A DNA stretch of 64,000 nt from Nereocystis luetkeana (Eukaryota > Sar > Phaeophyceae > Laminariales > Laminariaceae): NCBI GenBank assembly GCA_031213475.1, contig JARUPZ010000002.1:1922001-1986000 (forward strand), read 5' to 3'. The position numbers were made by a program, and so were the translations under genes. Under the pieces are notes generated by a model. It ran no database searches and was not told the origin of the DNA. It was given only the letters and a program-made list of their open reading frames with translations. Positions 33,001 to 45,000 of this stretch are shown in pieces (position 1 is the first letter of the stretch; each line of letters begins with the position of its first letter).

Positions 33001-36000
33001 CCCGGCATTGTAGGGATGCGAGGGTCTATGGTCATACGACTACGGCCATGCATGAGATCCAGTACATCTCTCCTATCGAGTACACCCCCCCCCCCCGCCT
33101 CAAAACCTAACAAGGCTACGCGTAAAATATTTCACTCCTCGGATAACGCAACACTCGAATTAACACTTATCTACGTTATGGGGCCTAACACAGGAAAGCC
33201 ACGAACGTGCACGCGCCTTAACGTTATGTTGCTGCTCGATCTCGTCCAGCTCTGGTACAGTAACATTATCTTATGACGTGATCAGTCCTTGGACTAACAA
33301 CGTAACACAGCGTTAGGCTTTGACCAAGCACCTGCGTAAGACATTTACTGAAAAACAAACCACACATGCCTGAAAAGATATCACGCACACCACAAACCCC
33401 GCCCGCCATCCCGACGACACGTACACACGCATGCATCACATGTACGCGGTCAGACATTTGCGAGAGAAAAAAAATACAAGGAAAAAAATACGAAACAAAA
33501 ACACGACAAGAGAAAAAAACAAAAAAACGCGACTTAGGGTCCTTCTTATCGGAAACTTTTTTTTCCAGAATTTCGACATTTTTTTCGCGCAATTTTTCAA
33601 TCCTCCATATTTTTCCTGATTTTTTTTTTCAAAAATACATGAAATTTAACGGAGCATGATTTTTTTGCTTCTGCAGAATTTCACGAATAGTGACAGAACG
33701 CCTCCGTGTATTGATACATACTTCCAATTATTTCCAAACGTAATGGGCATTATGGAAAAAACGCTGTCCGACAAGAATGAACCTTACCCGTGGTCGTGGC
33801 TGTGATTGTGCGCGGTCAAAAAACCGCCTCCGTGGTGATCGTGCCCGTCTTCCCCCGCGGCGAGGAAAAACAGCACCCCGACCAGATTCACGAGCACGCC
33901 GCCAAAGGCCAGGATTATGTACAACCACCCCGTTGTAACCTGGGTCGGGTCTATCAGCCTTGGGATGGCGTTAAGGATTATCTGCATGCATAGAGCAGGG
34001 CGGCGGCGGGGGGGGGGGGGGGGGGGTACTCGATATTACGCATGGCCGTAGTCGTATAGGGGCGGGGGTGGAGAGGGTCATTGCTGGCGTTAACGACTGC
34101 CTGCAAGCATAGGGCGGGGAGGGGGGGGGGGGAGGGGGGAGGGTTACGTTGCGTCCAATATCACACATTTTCCGTGGGGAAAACACAAGAAAAATAAAAA
34201 CAAAAGCGTAACTGTTGATTTGAGTCGCGACGAACGGAGACTGCGGCGAGGCTCTTTCTCAACCTGGCGGTCGCTTGTTGGGTCACTGTGGTGTGGTTGC
34301 GTTACGTGCTGAAATAGACAAAGAGTAGCGGGACGGGGGGGGAGCAGGGTGAAAAGGCGTCGGCTATCCTGCCCAAGAAAAACGATTGCAGTCGACAAGA
34401 ACAACCCCAAGCCGTCACCGCTACCAGCACAGCACTATTACCAGGGGCCATAGTAAAATAGGACCAAATATTGGTATTAAAAATTAGTAAGTATGTAGGT
34501 TTGTGTGTATACCGTAGGTCCTATTTAGTATGGTCCCCCCGTAATAGCAGTTCCTGTTCACGATCGCGCGGCCACATCTTGTGGAGGGAGGCAGGCAGGC
34601 AGGCAAGCAGGCGTAACCGCCGCCGCCACCACCACGGTGGGTGGTGCTGCTGCAGCCGGTGTCGCATTGGCGGATCAACTATCATACGGGGCTCATAAAC
34701 CCGCCGCTTCCTTACTCCTCACCTTAGGCGGTGATCGACCATGGGGGGGGGGGGGGTTCTTCTGAGCGCCTCGTGCGGCTAAATAAATAATAGTACACCC
34801 CCCTCCCCTCACTAGAGTTCACAGGAAAACAACCTGTTGGGTTACTCCAGTGACTTGACTGAACTACTTCAACCTCGTGCATATCATGATCTATCTACAG
34901 ATAGATCTCCTAGCTCCTCACCTGCCGCTATGAGAGGTTGTGCAGGACCTGCGTACAGGTAGCACAGACTACTACAACCCAGGAAACACGCAAAGATGCG
35001 CTAGATACGTGCGCATTCTACGGTTCTCACCTGGCAACACCATGGCCACAGCAAAGCATACACGATCGGGAACACATTTGCCTCGAAAGGTCTACTGTAG
35101 ATCAGACACCATCGGGAACACATTTGCCTCGAAAGGCAAATCACACACGGTCGGGGACACATCTTCTGCCTTGAAAGACCCGGGTCATGATCTACAGATG
35201 ATCTGAAGATGATCTACTCGAGGTGTGATTTACTTCCAACCGATACCCCCCTCCCCCACATGACTCACATATGCAGACAGAGAAACGAGCGAGACGCTGT
35301 TGACCAAGCCGCCGATGACCTCAGCACGCTTATAACCGTAGGGGAGCAGGTCGTTACCCCCCGGGCCGTTCTCCGGACACCGTCTCCGCTGCAGCTTGTG
35401 GATGTAGATGGCCATGCCAATAGCCGCTCTGAGAGCCGCGACGAGAGATTTTCATGTCCCCCCCCCAAAAAAATCGAGGGCCGGGAAAGATGGAAACTAT
35501 AAATTAGTGGGAAAAAATATACCATGGTAAGGCACAGAAGCAGCAGTAGCAGTAGATGTCAAAACACCTTTGGGACTTGGTTGCACTCGATTGCAAGGCT
35601 TTCCTTCGGGGTCGTTTCCTGTATCATACGAATACTCACCTGCCTACTCACAAAACATACAAACATACATTCACACGTTTTGCTTCACGTTGTTGGGTTC
35701 GGGCTAGTCCGCCAAAAAAAAAAAAAAAAATGTCCCATGGGGACTACGGCTGTATAGCATACTCGGAATACAACAAACACTACCTTAGTCTTGAAAAAAA
35801 AAACAGAAAAAAAAAACATGACGGCCACACGAGTCACGCGGTGCTGACCAAGGGCGTGGGGGGTCTCGCCCGAAACGCACAGCAAGGAGATGTACGAGAC
35901 GCTTCCAGCACACACACTGATCAGTGCCGGCACTTTTCCAACACTGTTGTCCCTATTACGGGGGACCATAGTTAATAGGACCAAATATTGTTAGTAAAAA

Positions 36001-39000
36001 TAGCTAAATATATGCTGGTAGGTTTTTATGTGTACCATAGGTCCTATTAACTATGGTCCCCCGTAATAGACGATAGATGAAGAACCTTTTTTTTTTTCTC
36101 GTCTTTCGAGATGGCTACAAATATAGATCAAGTCACAGAAGGGTTATACCTACTTCATGTTTTTTCTCACATTTACTGTCGCCAAAATCATTAAAATGGT
36201 CCCGCCGTCACAGGAGAGACGCTTCCGAAAAAAAAAACGGAGCCGTGGAAGAGCAAAAGCAAATCGAAAAAACAAAACAAACTCATGAGACAAAATAACA
36301 CTGAAGAAACTGCTGTGAAGCAAAACCGCCTCCCCGTGTTCAACTTGCTTCGGAGCGGGGCTTCAAGTCAGCCCCATTCCGAAAGGAAACCTTGACCCTG
36401 TCAGCACCGCACTCCTATATGTGGGGACAAACCAGTCAAATTCCGAGTATTTTGTCCCCACAACGGGACTGCGGTGCTAAAAGGTTGAAGTTTCTATTCG
36501 GTTATACCAAGACAGCGGTGCAAGACACGCGCGGCATAGGTGCAGAGCATACGAAGTACCACCTTGGGCGTAAAACACAGGAAAACCTTCGTACTGACAT
36601 TAACGTCCGAACGTCACTTCTATTTCCGACCAGACTAGTACCAACTTGCTCCATAACATGGGTGTCGCAGCTCCATAACTCTGGCCTCGCAGCTGTAATA
36701 ATTCACCCGAAAAAAATTGTTGATCGCACTGATTGTGCACAAGACGAGTGTAAACAACTGCTGATCGACTTGGAGCAAGGGCTATAGTTACAGTCAGGCC
36801 ACTTCTTATGCAGTCGGAAACTAGGATTGAAAAAGCCGGTTTCCGATCGGTTATTTTTCCGACTGGATTGATCCTTCTTATCGTCCGTCGGATCGAATAT
36901 GCAGTTTTTGTGTTTTTTTTCTGGAGACCTCGAGATGCTCGATGTAAGTGAGTGAGTGAGTGAGTGAGTGAGTGTAGCTTGACTACTGCTGTAGCACCGA
37001 GAAAAGGGGACGAATAGAATATGCACTTTTTGTGTTTCTTTTTCCGGAGACCTCGAGACGCTCGATGTAAGTGAGTTGAGTGAGTGAGTGAGTGAGTGAG
37101 TGAGTGTAGCTTGACTACTGCTGTAGCACCGAGAAAAAAAGGGTAGGGTAGACGGAAGTTGGTTCCAAACTGCTTCGCCGTAACGCTCGTGGGGTGAGAG
37201 AGGTCTTCATCCTCCAGCACCTGCGCCCAACCACACACACACACATGCTGATGTCTCGCTTCTTCCTCGAGCAGCGTGTGAGCTGCACACGCGAGGCGTT
37301 CTCCTCCATCTTCGTCCTCGAGGCCATCAAGACGCTGGGTGTCTTCGACAGTAACTGTTGCCAAAGCTGCAGCCAGCGCAGCAGTTGGCAAGAGGTTATC
37401 ATCGATACCGCACACTGCGATGATGACCATCGGGTGCTGTCACGTGCTGCTGACGGACATAGATGGGGGATATATCACGCTGACTCGAGCCGAGCAGCAG
37501 CAGCAGAAGTGACAGCAGCCAAGCCAGCGTCGCCGATGTTGTGGTGTGGGGGTTGTCTCTTATGTCGTGTTGTTGTGTGGGTGTGTGATACTCGTACGAG
37601 TATGCGGCTGGACTTTCTAACATTTCCGATGCACGAATCCGGCTGACGAGTTGGATCGGAAATCTCAGTTTTTTCGACTGTCTGGGCCAGTTGGAAATCA
37701 TAATCGTTTTATTTTATTTTATTTTATTTTATTTTATTGAAAAGGCGCTTTTTCAACTGCGTAAGATTTAGCTCTTTTTTTTTTGTCTCCAATCGGAAAC
37801 CGGCTTTTTCAATCCTAGTTTCCGACTGCATAAGAAGTGGCCTCATAGCAGAGCATGTCAGCCTTTTTCTTTCTCTCTCTCGAATGAGAGTGGTAACGCT
37901 ACGCTACGCTCTTCAAGGGCGGGCTTGAAGCGTATAGCGTGACTGCCTCGTTGCTTGCAAAAAACGACAGGGCTCGACCATAAGGCTGGCTGAGTGATGT
38001 CTGATTCGGTTCAAGCTTTCCTCGATCGACCCGAACCCGCCCGTACCCAAAACTCTTTTCAACACGTCGGACGGACAGATAATCGACAGACAGATCATCA
38101 CACACATCATCTAAATCCTAGCCTGCCGCAAATGAGATGTTGTGTACGATCTGTGTATGTATAGTACGTATCTAACCCAGAACACATGTCCTAGACCATG
38201 CAGGTTATACGTATCCTACCCGGCAACATGAGCTAGATCATACAGATCATACAGAGCAGGAACGATCTATCTATCTGCCCTGAAATATCTAGATCATGAA
38301 CTGCGGGAATGATCTGATCTGATCTGATCTGATCTGTGGGAGGTGTGAAGCCCACACTCTACTACCAATACTGGAAATATGTCCCAGTCTGATTCCAAGT
38401 AATTTGGTTCCGAAACCGTGCTTGCTTTGCTTCAGCTACGGTATTAATAGTACAGCAGTAGCTCGAAATGAGTTCATACCGGTGTTGCCCTCGACCCGTC
38501 TCAACTAAAAAGTGCTCTCAATCATGCCGGGATTTTTGAGACGGGGGAAAAAAAAATGACGAAACAAATGGACGATTACACCTTTTTGCGTGACCGAGGA
38601 GCAATGCCATTTGGCGTCGGGGTTAAAATTTCCAAGGAGCCCTACATACGGCGCAGCATAATCTATGATACCCTATCGCGTTCGAAACTAGAAGTCCCTT
38701 TGTATACCGGGTGGTCCCTCAAAAGGGTCCTGCTGCGGCTATTGTATAATTTACCCGTGGTCGCGGAGGCCTGAGCAAAAACCTCTCGGAATCGAGCTAT
38801 ATACGTCTACACACAGCAGTAGTGTAGCGACGAGCAAACCTTTACAAACTCATACCATCGCAGGTGCTGAGCGCTAAAATAGGAAAGAGGTTCAACGCTT
38901 GAACGAAAAACTTGAGCAGCTGAGCAACAACAGCAACTACGGCCAACAACAACAACAACAACTACAACTACACCACCACCACCACCACCGACGACAAATA

Positions 39001-42000
39001 ACAGCTATTAATAAGACCAACACCAAAAACCACCACTATCGACTTCTGGGCCCGGCGCAGCCGAACGCACCAGGACCGCACGAGACACCAGCCCGAAAAA
39101 AAAAACAAAAAAAAACAGTCGAAACCATTCCTTCAGTCCGCCAAACCGTGAGTCATGAATTCCTACCAGCCACAGTCGCGGAGGGGGGCGTATACACAGA
39201 TGTCAGTCAGAGCGTGACAAACACACACACAAAAAACGAATCGAGAGGTTGCCTACACCTTTAGGGGTTTGCTACAGATACATTGTTCAACGTCTCCACA
39301 AAGCTATCTTTACGCCCACCAGGTGGAACGGTCGGGTCCCGGCCACCTGTGTACAGTATTAATAGATGCAAGCAGTACCAGCTGGTCAGGAACATAATCA
39401 CCGTTTAATACCAACATCAGAGCTCAATCGGTCACTATATTCCCGGCCATAGTGACAAACCTTATATACGCCGGCAGTTGAGAAGATGCCATGTTCCTTC
39501 AACAAAAAAAAGGGAATTGTAACTTTGTAGCGTATGGATAACGGTGTTTCGTTCTACTAAGGTTCGTCCGTCTTTTTTCTCCTTTTCGTTCTTCCGAAAA
39601 TCCTCCGGACAGAAAAAAAAAACACCCCAAAAACGTACATATACCAGATACCACCATTACTTCGTATAATTACGTGAGGGAGTACGTACGTACTGGTAGA
39701 CTAAACTACACTATCAATATAACCCCCCCCCAAGACTATTAATAGGTATGCCTTTAATTCCAAGTGTTTAGTGCCCACATCGGGAGCAAGGTCCCCAAGG
39801 GCAAAAGGAGGCCTAAACATTTTAGTACCGCAGTCCCGTTTGGGGCTCACACTACTTAGAATTAGACCGGAATGGCCCCGAAGTGGGACTGCAGTACTGG
39901 AAGGGTAGATATAATACTGCCACGTTCGTATCGTGCTGCAAACGCAACACACATGTGATACCAGAACTCTGTGTCTGAAGACCCTGCTATTACGGGGGGC
40001 CATAGTTAACAGGACCAACTATTGTTAGTAAAGAAGGTTCTAAAAGGTTAAAACATATACCTGGTAGGTTTTTATGTGTACCATAGGTCCTGTTAACTAT
40101 GGCCCCCCGTAATAGCTCCCGCGCGGCACCTTGATTCCACGCAGACTTGAGGCCTCAAAACTGACCCCGGATACATATATTATATCATATTATATGTAGT
40201 CATATACTACCGGTATTACGGAGGACTACTCGTAGTTAATAGGACCTACGGTACACACAAAAACCTATACATTTCCCGATTTTTATCAACAAGATTTGGT
40301 CCTATTTACTATGGCCCCCCGTAATATTAATACTATCTGATGTAAATATGATACCTGGTATGATGCAATATAATACTGTACGTATGGTAGCAATACACAT
40401 CCCGTAGAACCCGCGATCGGAATATCGCTATTACGGGATGACCATAGTCAATAGGACCAGATATTGTTAGTGAAAATAGGTACATAGGTAGGTTTCGTGT
40501 GTGTACCGTAGGTCCTACTTACTATTTACTATGGCGCCCCGTAATACTATCAACAGTAACATCAGACGCAGCTTGCAAACGTGAACTTTCGAGGAAAATT
40601 TCGATCTCGCACAGCTGACTGAGGTGGTACGTTCTAAAAAATAAGCCGCCGCCAGGGCCCACCTAAAATCTTGACCCCCCACGCCGCATGATGCGTGCGA
40701 GTTTTGTGCTTCGCACGCCGTCGGCCACGTTTGCAATAGGAACGATGTACGTCAGCTACGTAGAGAGAGACATTTCTTGGCCGAGGTTTTTGTTTCTACG
40801 TATTGCCATTTCCCACTTCTCGATATTCGTGGTTACATGGTGAGGTCAGGAATTTTGGTGGGCGCTGCCGGCGGCAGATCCGATGACCAGGGTCAACACG
40901 TATGTGGTGGTGGATCACTATGCAGATTTTGCGGCTACCACTCGACAACGTGAGCCATAGATCATGCAGAAAAGGAATGCACCTGATCTGAAAGCCTTAC
41001 TCGTACATCATGCCGTGAGAATCTGGCCTATCCGACGCGTGTGAATTCCGAGCCCCTGTAGGCCGACAGCAACGAAACTGCCGGCGTGTGCTCTTGCCGG
41101 GGGGAAACTGCTCGGGGAACCAGAGCTGAGAGCTGGACAAAATTCGTATAAATATTATACCTGGTAGGTATTCACCTACAATCAATACATAATATATACA
41201 TAAATGTACCGGTGCACTGGCTACCACCCCCGCGTCGCGAGGGATCGTTTGTGTAGACCTGCGCCCACGCATAGGGGACAAGCGACTTGGAATAAGCGTC
41301 GGATAATGTTCGCGGAATAGGACATAGCAAAACGGTTTTGGAGTTCCGCAGTCCTTTCATATACATCGCGTAGTATGATGTACTGGTGCAGCCGTGTTAT
41401 CACCATATATATCGCAGGAATATCGCGATATATATCGCGATATCACGCATGACATTATCCCCATCTCAGCCTTCCTGTGACCTCAGCAGTGGTCTGAGTA
41501 GGGCACTTTTTATGAGCGGGTAAACCTTCGCATATCGGGCTATTAATTAGTCCCTGCGGATGCATCTGGCTGTGAGCTGTGAGAGTAAATCTACCTACAG
41601 ATGTGAGAGTATTCTACATATGCACCCCGGGACAGAAAATATGTCACTGTCGGGGAAGAAGAAAAAAAAATACCCCTCACAGCCTCATGGGAATAGTCAA
41701 GGCGCTGGGCGACCCCGCTGCGAGAGAGGAGAGAGCAGCAGAGAGGAGCAGAGAGGGAGGGAGGGAGACCGTGGACAGAGTGGAAGAAGCCGCCTCGACG
41801 AATGACGGCTTGGGCTCCGTGGATCCTGACGGCGCCCGTGGATCCCAGCTCTTAGCGGAGGCGACTCCGCTACCGCTGCTGTTGTTGCTGCTGCTACTGC
41901 AGATGCGGGGGTTGTGTCGGCTCCCCATTAAGAAGAAGCTCGGCAGCGGTTGAGGTAGGCAATGCGGAACGAAGCACACAAGGTTCAAGAGATGCCATTG

Positions 42001-45000
42001 TAGTATAGAGCAGAGCCCAAGTAACTTGATAACTCGAGCCTGCTTTTTCTCTTTTTGGCTTTTCGGCGGAGAATTTGAAGTAAAAATACATACCAGGTAT
42101 AATTAAATGTCATGGAGCAACCATTGTTGTGTACATCAAATCTGAAGCCGCGATTCGGCATCTTGATTTTTGAGCAGTAGAACAGTTTCTATCCCAACCT
42201 TCCCTTCCTTTAGAACTGCATGCTTGCATTATTAATAATAGTAGTTATCAAAGTTCGCTCTTTCTCACTTTTTTTCACTGTAGTCAATCTACGACCAAAC
42301 CCCCGTTGAAACATGCCCTGAAGTCATCATCTTTTTAAGCTCTAGTGACGGCAAATCCCGCAAAAAACATGCCTTCCACAGGGTGCCTCTGGCGCCCCCC
42401 CCCCCCCGCCCCTCATCAGCCAGGGGGTGTACTGTTCGGGTCCAGTATACTGGAATATGACGCAGCCAGTACACACTGTACTGGCTGCCGGGACCCAGCC
42501 GTAACAATAGTGCATTAGTCGCGGGATCGCTTTTATTAAGCGACGCGCACCTCTTGTACAGACTACTACTACCACCACGGAAGACAGCTTGCTATGGGTT
42601 GCTGTGTGCGCTGGTAGCAGTGCGTTGTGCGTGTTGCTGTCTCTGCTGCAGTGCAGCGCCTCGATTTGGTAGGCGCGGGGTCAGGATGCTTCGTGGGCTC
42701 ACTCTGGCGGCGGCTAATACCAATCACATACCCATGGTCAGTGTGCAGAGCTCAGGTCTAATAAACCGCATCAGGTCGGGGTGGTAGCAAGGTGCCAATC
42801 GGGAGCAGAGCAGGGTGCAAATGCGCGTATGTGTATTGACCAATGATACATGTCCAAACGACAGCATTATTTATTCGACCAATGAAACACCTCCAAATGA
42901 CAGCATTTATCTAATTCACCAATGAATGTGTCAGGTTAAATATACATGTGGTCGAATAACTATTCAAGTCTCTTGTTTGCGTCTGCACCGCACCAGTTCC
43001 GTATTACAGGGCAGGCAACTGGCGACGTACCGTCCTGGTACTCCTACTAGAGTTGGCTGGCTTCTATAGCTACCGAACTGGGTTTCTAAATTACGACGGC
43101 GCCAAAAAACAGGGGCTCCGTTCCGGCCTCGCGTGCCCGAGTCTCCGTGTCCCGTCCGACAATCGGAACCTCCCCCCCCCCCCCGCGAAAAAAAAGAAAA
43201 GAGGAACGTTCGGATTTTGCACCAACCATTCCCGCCAAACGCATACAGTTTACAGTTGCAAAACACCCACCGGCGCGAGCTCCTAGTGAGAGCTACGGCA
43301 GTGTTTGTTTTCCTATATTCTATATTTCTTTTTTCTTCCTCATAGCTGCTATTACAGTGTTGGGTATCGTATTGAGCGTATTTGGCCCTCCCCCCGCCGG
43401 CATCCCTGAGTTGTTTTTAGCAGATACCTACTGAACGAAACCTCGCACGTATCAAACATCGCATATGTAACTGGGACACCATTTGGTATCACACCCCCCG
43501 TCACGCAGTGGCCGCCGCTGTAAATCGTCACTTCTCATCCCCTTTCAGGTCCCACGAGTACAAGAGTACAACCGAGCGGTGGAAAGGAAGCAGCGGCAAA
43601 CTCAAGGGCTGTGACGCCGCTGTGGTGGCTTCGCAGCCGTGGATGATCCAATCGATTCACTCGTGCATCTTTTCCTATGCGAAGAATTCAACAGCGCCGG
43701 AATCGTTTCGACTCGTGCTCAACACGTTTTCTACCTCCTGGCCCGCTTACACCGATTCCCCCCCCTCACGTCACGGGGGGGGGGGGGGGGGGGGGGGGCG
43801 TGAACGAAGCTCGCTTCGCTCCTTTTAACTTCACCCGAAATCCAAGTAGGCCGAGATCGCGAAAAATAAACGATGAATCGGTTCTGCCGAAACCGATACA
43901 GGATAAACTTACTTTCGCTCCGATTTTCACAGCCAGTCCTACAGCAGGAAATACGTCTCTGATCATGCATCACTATTCATACCAGGTAGTGTGCAAGCAA
44001 TGGCGATGACGGAAGGCAGGCGCAAGGAGTCGACAGGCAAGCACGTTGCACAGGTATCGCTATTACGGGGGACCATAGTTAATAGGACCAACTACTATTA
44101 GTAAAAATGGTTAAACATATAGGATTTTATGGATACCATAGGTCCTATTAACTATGGCCCCCCGTAATAGCGGATAGGTACGGTGGGGTCGGAAGTCGAA
44201 ACACAAAAAAGAGAAACCCAGCCACGCCAACGTTGTTGTTGTTGTTGTTTTTTTTTTTTTTCCCTTCTTTTTATCGCATCCCATTACATTCATCATATTC
44301 GCCCTTCTTTTCTCCCTCCTTCCTTACTGCCAGGTATTACGGGGGGCCATAGTAAATAGGACCTACGATACACACAAAAAACTAGATATTTCCCTATTTT
44401 TACGAACAACATTTGGTCCTATTTACTATGGCCCCCCGTAGTATTAATAGTCGTAACTCACCTCCGAAGTCACACAGCGGGCTCTCTCCCCCGCCCCCCT
44501 ATACAGCAGCAGTACAAGCGCTAACAGCAGTTTGAAGGCGCTGAGGGTAAAACCTCCTAGCAGTTATCAATAGGTGATTAACATAACGGTTACAGGCAGG
44601 CAGGCAGGCATGTGTATACTTCGTACGTGTATGCAGATGACTTCGTACGTAGTCCTGTGTTTTTCTGGGGCGTCTCACCGAACGTGTTTGCTAGGAAAAC
44701 ACACACACACACCACACGAATGTGTATGTTCTATGTGTTCTACATACAGTGCCATAAATATGTACCGGTAGAAGTGGTAAGTTTCTCTATTTCATAGAAT
44801 GTGTATGTCGTGCCTATCGTATCTATTACGGGGGGCCATAGTTAATAGGACCAAATATTGTTAGTAAAAATAGTGAAATATATAGGTTTTTGTGTGTACC
44901 GTAGGTCCTGTTAACTATGGTCCCCCGTAATAGTATGATGACATGGCATTGCATTGCCCACTGCTGTGCTTACGGCATACCTGGTACCCTGGTACGTGGC

